Source: Variovorax sp. OAS795
Lineage (GTDB): Bacteria > Pseudomonadota > Gammaproteobacteria > Burkholderiales > Burkholderiaceae_C
Assembly (NCBI RefSeq): GCF_040546685.1
Contig: NZ_JBEPOH010000001.1
Span: forward strand, 4,650,001 to 4,714,000
Reading direction: 5' to 3'
DNA: 64,000 nucleotides
Shown: positions 18,932 to 27,095 of the stretch, piece after piece
How the letters are laid out: each line of letters starts with the position of its first letter
Numbering within the stretch: position 1 is the first letter of the stretch
The notes under the pieces: generated by a model
The model's input: the letters and a program-made list of their open reading frames with translations, nothing else
Databases searched by the model: none
Told to the model about the DNA's origin: nothing
Program-made: the position numbers and the translations under genes

Positions 18932-19624
18932 TCAGATGGCCACGAGCTGGCGCACGCCCTGCGCTTCCATGTCCTTGCCGAGGCCACGCGCAATCACTTC
19001 GCCGCGCTCCATCACGAGGTAATCGTCGGCCAGTTCCTGCGCAAAGTCGTAGTACTGCTCGCACAGCACGATGGCCATGTCGCCGCGGTCGGCCAGCATG
19101 CGGATCACGCGGCCGATGTCCTTGATGATGCTGGGCTGGATGCCTTCGGTCGGCTCGTCCAGGATCAGCAGCTTGGGCCTGGGTGCCAGCGCACGCGCGA
19201 TGGCCAGCTGCTGCTGCTGCCCGCCCGAGAGATCGCCGCCGCGGCGGTTGATCATCTGCCTGAGCACCGGGAACAACTCGAACAGCTCGGCCGGCACGGG
19301 CGTGCTGCCGCTCTTGTAGGCCAGCCCCATGCGCAGGTTTTCCTCGACGGTGAGGCGGGCGAAGATCTCGCGGCCCTGGGGCACGAAGCCGATGCCCGCC
19401 CTTGCCCGTTCATACGGCGTCGCCTTGTGGATCGGCTTGCCCTGCAGCTCGATGCTCCCGCTCTTGATGGGAACCAGGCCCATCAGGGATTTCAGCAGCG
19501 TGGTCTTGCCGACGCCGTTGCGGCCGAGCAGCACCGTGACCTTGCCCAGCGTGGCCTCGAAGCTCACGTTGCGCAGGATGTGGGAGCCGCCGTAGTACTG
19601 GTGGATGTTCTTGACTGTCAGCAT
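18932..19624 (-). CDS. urtE: Urea ABC transporter ATP-binding protein UrtE
   Basis: A 230-residue ABC ATPase of the LivF/UrtE type: Walker A GRNGVGKTT near 33-41, signature LSGGQQQQLAIARAL, Walker B LLILDEPTEGIQPS. The YYGGSHILRN start is typical of UrtE. It energises uptake of urea (in some bacteria also short-chain amides) together with UrtA-D. It is the last gene of the urtABCDE order, 12 nt after urtD. Confidence 0.95.
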   Translation of the reverse strand: MLTVKNIHQYYGGSHILRNVSFEATLGKVTVLLGRNGVGKTTLLKSLMGLVPIKSGSIELQGKPIHKATPYERARAGIGFVPQGREIFARLTVEENLRMGLAYKSGSTPVPAELFELFPVLRQMINRRGGDLSGGQQQQLAIARALAPRPKLLILDEPTEGIQPSIIKDIGRVIRMLADRGDMAIVLCEQYYDFAQELADDYLVMERGEVIARGLGKDMEAQGVRQLVAI

Positions 19625-19636
19625 GGCATCGGTTCC

Positions 19637-20515
19637 TCAGCGGCCCAGGTAAACCTCGATCACGCGCTCGTCGGCCTGCACTTCGTCCAGCGTGCCTTGC
19701 GCCAGCACGGATCCGTCGCACAGCACGGTCACGATCTCGGAGATGGTGCGGATGAAGCTCATGTCGTGCTCCACCACCATCAGCGAATGCTTGCCCTTGA
19801 GCGTGAGAAACAGCTCTGCCGTGCGGGCCGTTTCCTCGTCGGTCATGCCGGCCACGGGCTCGTCGAGCAGCAGCAGCTTCGGGTCCTGCATCAGCAGCAT
19901 GCCGATCTCCAGCCACTGCTTCTGTCCGTGGCTCAGGTTGCCGGCCAGGCGCGACACGCTGTCGGACAGGTGGATGGTGTGGAGCACCTCGGCCAGCCGG
20001 TCGCTCTGCGCCGAGTCGAGCCGGAACAGCATCGACGCGCGAACGCCCTTGTTGGTCTTGAGCGCGAGCTCGAGGTTCTCGAACACGGTGAGGTGCTCGA
20101 ACACCGTCGGCTTCTGGAACTTGCGGCCGATGCCCAGTTGCGCGATGTCGGCCTCGCGGTGGCGCAGCAGGTCGATGGTGCTGCCGAAGAACACCGTGCC
20201 CTCGTCGGGCCGCGTCTTGCCGGTGATGATGTCCATCATCGTCGTCTTGCCCGCACCGTTCGGGCCGATGATGCAGCGCAGTTCGCCCGGCGCAATGTCG
20301 AGCGAGAGCTTGTTGATGGCCTTGAAGCCGTCGAAGCTGACGCTCACGTCTTCCAGGTACAGGATGCGGCCGTGCGTCACGTCCACTTCGCCCGGCGTTG
20401 CGATGCGGCCGAAGCCGGCCGAGCGGCCACCCGACTCGGTGCTGCCGCTCATCGGGTGCAGGCCCTTCGCGCGTGCGGCGCGCTCCGCGCCGGCTTCCAT
20501 CAGGTCGGGCGTCAT
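19637..20515 (-). CDS. urtD: Urea ABC transporter ATP-binding protein UrtD
   Basis: A 292-residue ABC ATPase of the LivG/UrtD type. An extended N-terminal region of about 50 residues precedes the domain. Walker A is GPNGAGKTT, the QKPTVFEHLTVFENLELA block is typical, and the signature is LSHGQKQWLEIGMLL, a UrtD hallmark. The ATG at 20515 overlaps the urtC stop by 4 nt, showing translational coupling. Confidence 0.95.
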   Translation of the reverse strand: MTPDLMEAGAERAARAKGLHPMSGSTESGGRSAGFGRIATPGEVDVTHGRILYLEDVSVSFDGFKAINKLSLDIAPGELRCIIGPNGAGKTTMMDIITGKTRPDEGTVFFGSTIDLLRHREADIAQLGIGRKFQKPTVFEHLTVFENLELALKTNKGVRASMLFRLDSAQSDRLAEVLHTIHLSDSVSRLAGNLSHGQKQWLEIGMLLMQDPKLLLLDEPVAGMTDEETARTAELFLTLKGKHSLMVVEHDMSFIRTISEIVTVLCDGSVLAQGTLDEVQADERVIEVYLGR

Positions 20516-21732
20516 GCGCGCGCTCCCTTCGCTTCGGGCGCGACCAGCGGCACGTGCAGCACCTCCGGCTCCATGCCTTGCGCGGCGGCGACGGCGCGCT
20601 GCGCTTCTTCGCGGCCGGCGCTCGGCAGCTTCCTCTCGCGGGACAGCCACTTGCGTACCAGGCCCACGATGCCGTTCGGCAGGAACAGCGTGACGGCGAT
20701 GAACAAGGCGCCGAGGAAGTACAGCCAGTATTCCGGGTAGGCCACCGTGAGCCAGCTCTTCGCACCGTTGACGATGAAGGCGCCGATGATCGGCCCGATG
20801 AGCGTCGCGCGCCCGCCGACCGCGGCCCAGATCGCGATCTCGATGGAGTTGGCCGCGCTCATCTCGCCGGGGTTGATGATGCCGACCTGCGGCACGTACA
20901 GCGCACCCGCCACGCCGCACATGATGGCCGAAATGACCCAGATCGTGAGCTTGTAGGGCAGCGGGTTGTAGCCCGAGAACATCACGCGCGTTTCCGCATC
21001 GCGGATGGCCTGCAGCACGCGGCCGAACTTGCTGCCGATGAGCCAGCGGGCAAACAGGAAGAAGCCGAGCAGCGTGAGGCCGGTGAGCGCGAAGAGCGTC
21101 ATGCGCATCTCCTGCGTGGCAACTGGAATGCCCAGGATGCGCTTGAAGTCGGTGAAGCCGTTGTTGCCGCCGAAGCCCGTCTCGTTGCGGAAGAACAGCA
21201 GCATCGCCGCGAAGGTCATGGCCTGCGTGATGATCGAGAAATACACGCCCTTGATGCGCGAGCGGAACGCGAAGAAGCCGAAGACGAAGGCAATGAGCCC
21301 CGGCACCGCGACGATGAGGACCAGCGTGGCGATGAAGCTGTCGCTGAAGGTCCAGTGCCAGGGCAGCGTCTTCCAGTCGAGAAACACCATGAAGTCCGGC
21401 AGGTCGCTCTTGTAGTTGCCGTCGCGGCCGATCTGCCGCATGAGGTACATGCCCATCATGTAGCCGCCCAGCGCAAAGAAGAGCCCGTGGCCCAGCGAGA
21501 GAATCCCGGTGTAGCCCCAGATCAGGTCCATGGCCAGCGCGCAGATGGCGTAGCACATGATCTTGCCGACCAGCGCCACGGCGTAGTCGCTCATGTGCAG
21601 CGGGCTGCCGGCAGGCACCACCATGTTGAGCACCGGTGCCACCGCGCACACCACGATCAGCGCGACGAAGAAGGCTGTCCAGCCCTTGCCGCTCAGAAGC
21701 GGCCCCTTGGTTGGCAATACGACCTTGCTCAT
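20512..21732 (-). CDS. urtC: Urea ABC transporter permease UrtC
   Basis: A 406-residue permease of the LivM/UrtC type with about ten membrane segments. Typical blocks are WGYTGILSLGHGLFFALGGY, FRNETGFGGNNGFTDFK and AIWAAVGGRATLIGP. It pairs with UrtB to form the membrane pore. It overlaps both neighbours (urtB and urtD) by 4 nt. The C-terminal cytoplasmic tail of about 35 residues is charged. Confidence 0.95.
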   Translation of the reverse strand: MSKVVLPTKGPLLSGKGWTAFFVALIVVCAVAPVLNMVVPAGSPLHMSDYAVALVGKIMCYAICALAMDLIWGYTGILSLGHGLFFALGGYMMGMYLMRQIGRDGNYKSDLPDFMVFLDWKTLPWHWTFSDSFIATLVLIVAVPGLIAFVFGFFAFRSRIKGVYFSIITQAMTFAAMLLFFRNETGFGGNNGFTDFKRILGIPVATQEMRMTLFALTGLTLLGFFLFARWLIGSKFGRVLQAIRDAETRVMFSGYNPLPYKLTIWVISAIMCGVAGALYVPQVGIINPGEMSAANSIEIAIWAAVGGRATLIGPIIGAFIVNGAKSWLTVAYPEYWLYFLGALFIAVTLFLPNGIVGLVRKWLSRERKLPSAGREEAQRAVAAAQGMEPEVLHVPLVAPEAKGARA

Positions 21733-23312
21733 GCCTCTGCACTCCGGCCCTTCATCGCGAAGATGCCTTGCGGACGCTTCTGGATGAAGATGATGATGAA
21801 GACCAGCACCGCGATCTTGGCGAGCACCGCACCCGCCCAGCCTTCGATGAACTTGTTGAGAATGCCCAGGCCCATGGCCGCGTACACCGTGCCCGCGAGC
21901 TGGCCCACGCCACCCATCACGACCACCATGAAGCTGTCGACAATGTAGCTCTGGCCGAGGTCGGGCCCGACGTTGCCGATCTGGCTCAGCGCGCAGCCCG
22001 CGAGGCCGGCAATGCCGGAGCCGAGCGCGAAGGCGTAGGTATCGATTCGCGCGGTGTTCACGCCCATGCACGAGGCGATCGGGCGGTTCTGCGTCACGCC
22101 GCGCACGAACAAGCCCAGCCGCGTGCGGCCGATGAGCCAGCCCATCGCAAGCAGCACCAGCACCGCGAAGACGATGATGCAGATGCGGTTCCACGGCAGC
22201 GTGACGTTGCTCAGCATGGTGAAGCCGCCGCTCATCCAGCCCGGGTTTTCGACGCCGACGTTCTGCGCGCCGAACAGCGAGCGCACGAGCTGCTGCAGCA
22301 TCAGGCTGATGCCCCAGGTGGCAAGCAGCGTCTCCAGCGGCCGGCCGTAGAGGAAGCGGATCACGCCGCGTTCGAGCACCGCCCCCACGAGCGCCGATGC
22401 AAGGAACGCCACCGGAATGGCGGCCACCAGGTACCAGCCGAAAGCCGCCTCGGGCATGTAGCGCTGGAAGATGCCCTGCATCACGTAGGTGGCATAGGCA
22501 CCGATCATCATCAGCTCGCCGTGCGCCATGTTGATGACACCCATCAGCCCGTAGGTGATGGCCAGCCCGAGCGCCGCGAGCAGCAGCACCGAGCCCAGGC
22601 TGATGCCGCTGAACACGGCGTTGATGCGGTCGCCCCACACCAGCGAGCCGTCGATGCTGGCGATCGAGGCGACGATGGCGGCCTTGACGTCGGCCTCGGT
22701 CTCGTCGGCGAGCCGCTGGTTGAGCAGCAGCTTGGTGTCGGGGCTGCTGTTGGCACCGAGTTCCTTGGCCGCGGCCAGGCGCTTGGCCTTGTCGGCACTG
22801 GTCAGCATGCCGGCGGCGCGCACCAGCTGGAGCTGCGCCTTGATGGCGGGGTTGGTCTCTGCGGCCAGCGCCTTCTCGACCATCGGGATGCGCGATTCGT
22901 CGGGCTCCTTGAAGAGCGCCTGCGCGGCTTCGGCGCGAACCGCGTCGTCCTTGCTCGTGAGCTTGAGCGCGGCCTGCGCGGCATCGAGCGCGCCGCGCAT
23001 CAGGTTGTTGTTGACCACGTCCTCGGCCGTGTCGGGCACCTTCACTTCGGCGCCGGTCACGGGGTCGTAGCCTTTGTCGTCCTTCATCACGAAGACCTTG
23101 TCTTCGGTGTACTTGACCGTGTCGTCGGACATGGCCTGGATGAAGGCCGCTGTCTTATCGTCGGCCGTGAGCACGGCCTTGTTGAGCGCGGTGATGCGCG
23201 ATTCGGATTCGCCCGAGGCGATGGCCCTGGCTTCGTCGGCGGTCAGCGCGTGGACGGCCGTTGCCATGAAGAGCATGGCGGCGAGTGCACAGTGAAGGGG
23301 TCGTCGAAGCAT
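21729..23312 (-). CDS. urtB: Urea ABC transporter permease UrtB
   Basis: A 527-residue permease. A signal peptide (residues 1-22) and a helical periplasmic domain of about 200 residues, with Ala/Lys-rich repeats, precede the LivH-type membrane domain (LGLAITYGLMGVINMAHGEL, GVTQNRPIASCMGVNT). This long N-terminus is normal for proteobacterial UrtB. The ATG at 23312 is preferred over a TTG six bases upstream. The gene is separated from urtA by 157 nt that hold an inverted pair of hairpin repeats. Confidence 0.94.
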   Translation of the reverse strand: MLRRPLHCALAAMLFMATAVHALTADEARAIASGESESRITALNKAVLTADDKTAAFIQAMSDDTVKYTEDKVFVMKDDKGYDPVTGAEVKVPDTAEDVVNNNLMRGALDAAQAALKLTSKDDAVRAEAAQALFKEPDESRIPMVEKALAAETNPAIKAQLQLVRAAGMLTSADKAKRLAAAKELGANSSPDTKLLLNQRLADETEADVKAAIVASIASIDGSLVWGDRINAVFSGISLGSVLLLAALGLAITYGLMGVINMAHGELMMIGAYATYVMQGIFQRYMPEAAFGWYLVAAIPVAFLASALVGAVLERGVIRFLYGRPLETLLATWGISLMLQQLVRSLFGAQNVGVENPGWMSGGFTMLSNVTLPWNRICIIVFAVLVLLAMGWLIGRTRLGLFVRGVTQNRPIASCMGVNTARIDTYAFALGSGIAGLAGCALSQIGNVGPDLGQSYIVDSFMVVVMGGVGQLAGTVYAAMGLGILNKFIEGWAGAVLAKIAVLVFIIIFIQKRPQGIFAMKGRSAEA

Positions 23313-23330
23313 GTTCAATTTCGTGTTGCC

Positions 23331-23442
23331 CCCTCTCCCCCCGGGGAGAGGGTTGGGGTGAGGGCCGGGGGCCTTCCATAAGACGCGGCGGCCCGATGAC
23401 CGCCGCTGCCCTCACCCCTGCCCTCTCCCCAAGGGGAGAGGG
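23331..23442. repeat. Inverted pair of REP-like hairpins between urtA and urtB
   Basis: Two copies of a perfect 10-bp hairpin, arms CCCTCTCCCC and GGGGAGAGGG. Copy 1 is at 23331-23352 with a CC loop and is followed by TTGGGGTGAGGGC. Copy 2 is at 23421-23442 with an AA loop and is preceded by the reverse complement of a near-identical tail (GCCCTCACCCCTG). The two units thus face each other, as in BIME elements. The sequence type is common between genes in many proteobacteria. It lies inside the urt operon directly after urtA and could protect the urtA mRNA 3' end or reduce read-through; this is inference. Confidence 0.88.
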
Positions 23443-23469
23443 AGCAAGGCAAAGGGCTTTCCGATGAAA

Positions 23470-24738
23470 TTACATCGACTTGCCAGCCGGCTGGTCAGGC
23501 TTCTTGTCGTTGCCTTCGATGTACGGGCTCCATGGCTTGGCCTTGACCGGGCCCGGCGTCTTCCACACCACGCTGAACTGGCCGTCGGCCTTGATCTCGC
23601 CGATGAACACGCTCTTGTGCAGGTGATGGTTCTTCTCGTCCATCTTCGACACGATGCCCGAGGGCGCCGTGAAGGTCTGGCCGGCCATGGCGGCGATCAC
23701 CTTGTCGGTGTCGGTGCTCTTGGCCTTCTCCACGGCCTGCTTCCACATGTGGATGCCGATCCAGGTGGCTTCCATCGGGTCGTTGGTGAGCGGCTTGTCC
23801 TTGTGGCCGGCGATGTTCTTGGCCTTGGCGTAGTCGCTCCACTGCTTGATGAACGCCGTATTGGTCGGGTTCTTGATCGACATGAAGTAGTTCCATGCGG
23901 CCAGGTGGCCGACCAGCGGCTTGGTGTCCACGCCGCGCAGTTCTTCTTCACCCACCGAGAAGGCCACCACGGGCACGTCCTTGGCCTTGAGGCCGGCGTT
24001 GCCGAGTTCCTTGTAGAACGGCACGTTGGAGTCGCCGTTGATGGTCGACACCACGGCCGTCTTGCCGCCGGCCGAGAACTTCTTGATGTCGGCGACGATG
24101 GTCTGGTAGTCGCTGTGGCCGAAGGGGGTGTACTTCTCGTCGATGTCGGTGTCCTTCACGCCCTTGCTCTTGAGGTAGGCGCGCAGGATCTTGTTGGTGG
24201 TGCGGGGGTACACGTAGTCGGTGCCCAGCAGCACCCAGCGCTTGGCGCCGCCGCCTTCCTTGCTCATCAGGTAGTCGACGGCCGGAATGGCTTGCTGGTT
24301 GGGGGCCGCACCGGTGTAGAACACGTTCTTGGACAGCTCTTCACCTTCGTACTGCACGGGGTAGAACAAGAGGCCGTTCATTTCCTCGACCACCGGCAGC
24401 ACCGACTTGCGCGAGACCGAGGTCCAGCAGCCGAAGATCACCGACACCTTGTCCTGGCCGAGCAGCTGCTTGGTCTTCTCGGCGAACAGCGGCCAGTTGG
24501 AAGCCGGGTCGACCACCACGGGCTCCAGCTGCTTGCCCAACACGCCGCCCTTCTTGTTGATGTCCTCGATGGCCATCAGCACGGTGTCTTTCAACACGGT
24601 TTCCGAGATGGCCATCGTGCCCGACAGCGAATGCAGCACGCCGACCTTGATGGTGTCGGCGGCAAAGGCCGGCGCAGCGGAGATGCTGGCCAGGGCGACG
24701 GCGGCGGTGAGCGCCTTGAGTGTGAAACGACGTTGCAT
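23470..24738 (-). CDS. urtA: Urea ABC transporter substrate-binding protein UrtA
   Basis: A 422-residue periplasmic binding protein. The signal peptide spans residues 1-26 (cleavage after APAFA). The mature start DTIKVGVLHSLSGTMAISE and the blocks VIFGCWTSVSRKSVLP, FYPVQYEGEE and WVLLGTDYVYPRTTN are those of the UrtA/AmiC-like family and define specificity for urea-like ligands. AGGAG lies just before ATG 24738. It is the first gene of the operon. No urease or urea carboxylase gene is in the window. I saw no clear sigma-54 or NtrC site in the 200 nt upstream. Confidence 0.96.
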   Translation of the reverse strand: MQRRFTLKALTAAVALASISAAPAFAADTIKVGVLHSLSGTMAISETVLKDTVLMAIEDINKKGGVLGKQLEPVVVDPASNWPLFAEKTKQLLGQDKVSVIFGCWTSVSRKSVLPVVEEMNGLLFYPVQYEGEELSKNVFYTGAAPNQQAIPAVDYLMSKEGGGAKRWVLLGTDYVYPRTTNKILRAYLKSKGVKDTDIDEKYTPFGHSDYQTIVADIKKFSAGGKTAVVSTINGDSNVPFYKELGNAGLKAKDVPVVAFSVGEEELRGVDTKPLVGHLAAWNYFMSIKNPTNTAFIKQWSDYAKAKNIAGHKDKPLTNDPMEATWIGIHMWKQAVEKAKSTDTDKVIAAMAGQTFTAPSGIVSKMDEKNHHLHKSVFIGEIKADGQFSVVWKTPGPVKAKPWSPYIEGNDKKPDQPAGKSM

Positions 24739-24920
24739 GTGGACTCCTGCTCCAGGGTGGTTGAAACCTTTGTCGCCGGGCCTGCCGGACGATGGAGAGA
24801 GTCTGCGGATTCGCCCGCTTGCCAGAAATACGCCGGGTGGCGTACACGGAGGTACTCAGGCGACGGATCCGCACTCCGGCTCGTTCATGCGTTAGCGTGA
24901 AGTCACTCGAGGTCATAAAG

Positions 24921-24952
24921 CCCATTTTGGGCTTTAAAATGCCCAGAATGGG
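24921..24952. promoter_or_regulatory. Nested palindrome over the start of the HTH-nucleotidyltransferase gene
   Basis: A 12-bp inverted repeat, CCCATTTTGGGC at 24921-24932 and GCCCAGAATGGG at 24941-24952, with one mismatch, around an A+T-rich centre TTTAAAAT. The first possible ATG (24939) lies in the centre and the second (24948) in the right arm. This is the place and form expected of an operator bound by the gene's own helix-turn-helix domain, as in many toxin-antitoxin operons. No binding data; inference. Confidence 0.55.
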
Positions 24953-25574
24953 TAAGTCCTTGTCGTCCGCCGCGCAGATCCAGAAAGGCACTAGCTTGGC
25001 GGACGCCCTTTTCACGTCCACCCAGCAACGTGTGCTTGGCTATCTTTTCGGGCAGCCGGACCGCAGTTTCTTTGCCACCGAATTGATCAGGCTCACGGGC
25101 GCAGGCTCCGGCGCGGTGCAGCGCGAACTCAAGCAGCTGACCGCCAGCGGCTTGCTCATCACATCGCGCGTAGGCAACCAGAAGCACTACCAAGCGAACG
25201 CCGCGGCGCCGATCTACGACGAGTTGAGCAGCATTGTCCGCAAGACCTTCGGCCTTGCAGGTCCGCTGCGCGAAGCCTTGGAACCGCTTGCCGCGCAAAT
25301 CGAAGCCGCCTTCGTGTTCGGATCGGTAGCCAAGAACAAAGACACGGCTGCCAGCGACATCGACTTGCTGCTGATCAGTGAAAAACTTGCGTATGCGGAC
25401 CTGTTTCTTGCCCTCGATGCAGTGTCGGCACGCCTTGGCCGTACAGTGAACCCGACCATGTTCACAAGAAAAGAACTGATGCGAAAGCACAAAGACGGCG
25501 AGTCGTTCGTGAAGCGCGTCATGGAACAGCCCAAGCTCTGGGTCATCGGTGACGCGCGTGACCTCCCCGCTTGA
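24939..25574 (+). CDS. HTH domain-nucleotidyltransferase (MNT) protein, likely antitoxin
   Basis: A 211-residue protein (208 if the second ATG at 24948 is used; an in-frame GTG at 24897 is also possible and none has a good ribosome site). Residues 25-88 form a winged helix-turn-helix (TQQRVLGYLFGQPDRSFFATEL, then LKQLTASGLL). Residues 120-200 form a minimal nucleotidyltransferase with Gly128-Ser129 and Asp140-Ile-Asp142, the metal site. MNT proteins paired with HEPN partners act as antitoxins by AMPylating the HEPN toxin, as in HepT/MntA. Its stop overlaps the HEPN gene by 26 nt. Base composition is somewhat lower in G+C than in the neighbours. Confidence 0.85.
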   Translation: MPRMGKSLSSAAQIQKGTSLADALFTSTQQRVLGYLFGQPDRSFFATELIRLTGAGSGAVQRELKQLTASGLLITSRVGNQKHYQANAAAPIYDELSSIVRKTFGLAGPLREALEPLAAQIEAAFVFGSVAKNKDTAASDIDLLLISEKLAYADLFLALDAVSARLGRTVNPTMFTRKELMRKHKDGESFVKRVMEQPKLWVIGDARDLPA

Positions 25575-25986
25575 GAACCTCTGCGGCCCGGCCAAGCCGC
25601 TCGCCGCAGAACCCCCGGATGCTCGCGAATTCGCGGGCCTGTTGCGTTCCGGCCTTGCACGCCTGGCGGATGCCCAGGTGATGCAGATCTCCGTCGAAGG
25701 CCGGTTCGATCTCGCCTACAACGCAGCGCATGCCATGTGCCTCGCAGCGCTGCGCTGGCATGGCTACCGGTCGAGCAACCGCTTCATCGTCTTCCAGGTG
25801 TTGCCTCATACGCTGGAGTTGGGCCCCGAGGTGTGGAGGGTCTTGGCCAAAGGCCACGAAATACGAAACCTCGGTGAATACGAAGGCGACATGAATGTGG
25901 ATGAGCGCATCGTTCGCGACCTGATCGCCGCATGCGTGCGCGTGGCCTCGAAGCTCTCTGAACTGCCGCCGCCCACGCAGGACTAG
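25549..25986 (+). CDS. HEPN domain protein, likely toxin partner of the MNT protein
   Basis: A 145-residue all-helical protein. The GTG at 25549 is used; GTG 25558 is also possible. The helix FDLAYNAAHAMCLAALRWHGY and the later HEIRNLGEYEG (103-113) match HEPN proteins encoded next to nucleotidyltransferases. The classic R-x4-6-H RNase motif is not present in standard form: Arg106-Asn107 is followed by Glu-Tyr, not His, so RNase activity is uncertain. Overlap with the upstream gene by 26 nt means the two are made together. It is convergent with the esterase gene, overlapping it by 4 nt at the 3' end. Confidence 0.78.
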   Translation: MTRVTSPLENLCGPAKPLAAEPPDAREFAGLLRSGLARLADAQVMQISVEGRFDLAYNAAHAMCLAALRWHGYRSSNRFIVFQVLPHTLELGPEVWRVLAKGHEIRNLGEYEGDMNVDERIVRDLIAACVRVASKLSELPPPTQD

Positions 25987-27047
25987 GCTTTCGCGGGCTT
26001 GATCGAATTTGCGGCCTCGCGCTTGAACTGCGCGACCGCAAAGGCCCACGCCATGCGCGTGGCGTCAGGCCCCTCCGGGTCGCTGAACAGCAGGCGCGAG
26101 GCGCCGCCGCTCCACGCGTGCCCAAGGCGCGCGATCTCGCACAGCGTGACCAGCGTGCGGCCCTTGCGCCGGAACTCGGTGACCTGCATGGGGTGCCGCT
26201 TGCCGCGCTGGAGCGTGCGCGGCTTGCCCGGGTTCGCACCCAGGGCCGTGGCCCACACGGCCGCGCTGTTGACAGCGTTGCTGGGCGCCACCACCCCGTC
26301 GGCGGTGCCGTGCAACACCAGCATCGGCGGCAAGGTCGCAAAGACGGCGGCCGCGCCCATGGCCTTGCCGACGGCGGTGGATGGCATGGGGGGCGTGTGC
26401 TGGCCGCGCATGGCGCCCAGGGCGGTGGCCGAAGACTTGGCCGCGCCCGGCGCCACGCCCGAATGCATGACGACGGCCTTGAAGCGCAGCGGATAGCGCG
26501 TGGCCAGCAACGCGGCCATGCTGGCGCCCGCCGAAAGGCCCGCCAGTCCAATGCGCTCGCGGTCCACCGGGTACAGCACACAGGCCTGGTCGACGGCGGC
26601 CATCAGCGTGCCGGCCTCCGCGTCGGCCTTGCCCGAGCGGCGTTCGTACCAGTTCCAGCAGCCTTGGGGATGCGCGAGCCTGTCCTGCTCCAGGTAGAGC
26701 ACCAGGAAGCGCTGCCGCACGGCGAGCGCATTCATGCGCGTGCTGGCCGCGAAGTCGCGCCCCGTCTGGCCGCAGCCGTGCAGCATGACCATGAGCGGCA
26801 GCTTTTCACCCGCAGCGAGCTTCAGGTCCGCAGGCCGGAACAGGTGATACCCGCGCGCGCCGCCCGGGCCCAGCGCCACGCCGCTGAGCCAGTCGCCCCG
26901 GCCCGGCGGCGGCTTCAGGCGCTTGGCGGTGGCGCGCTTGACCTGGCCCGTCACGCGCTTGCTGTTGCTGAGCGTGAGCTTGGTCAGCGCCTTCAGGTTG
27001 CGCTCGTAGGCGCGGGCGAAAAGGGTTGCGGTGGAACGACGGACCAT
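25983..27047 (-). CDS. PHB depolymerase family esterase
   Basis: A 354-residue alpha/beta hydrolase of the type-1 extracellular PHB depolymerase/feruloyl esterase family (LpqC-like). Catalytic residues are Ser172 in the box GLSAGAS, Asp250 in HGTADGVV and His310 in GHAWSGG; the oxyanion region is LHGCGQTG. There is no clear signal peptide: the N-terminus is basic and amphipathic, as in related intracellular members. The exact ester substrate (PHB oligomers or another polyester) cannot be told. Confidence 0.9.
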   Translation of the reverse strand: MVRRSTATLFARAYERNLKALTKLTLSNSKRVTGQVKRATAKRLKPPPGRGDWLSGVALGPGGARGYHLFRPADLKLAAGEKLPLMVMLHGCGQTGRDFAASTRMNALAVRQRFLVLYLEQDRLAHPQGCWNWYERRSGKADAEAGTLMAAVDQACVLYPVDRERIGLAGLSAGASMAALLATRYPLRFKAVVMHSGVAPGAAKSSATALGAMRGQHTPPMPSTAVGKAMGAAAVFATLPPMLVLHGTADGVVAPSNAVNSAAVWATALGANPGKPRTLQRGKRHPMQVTEFRRKGRTLVTLCEIARLGHAWSGGASRLLFSDPEGPDATRMAWAFAVAQFKREAANSIKPAKA

Positions 27048-27095
27048 GGGCGCAGTGTGAGGGCAAAGCGCCGGCCGGCCAAACGGCCGCAGGGC

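Noticed and set aside
23321..23352. Match of the urt hairpin to the three-hairpin element
   Set aside because: They share only GGGGGCAACAC in one orientation; the rest of the layout differs.
24739..24938. Possible sigma-54 promoter before urtA
   Set aside because: A TGGCA-like string is present on the minus strand, but there is no TTGC-type partner at the right spacing.
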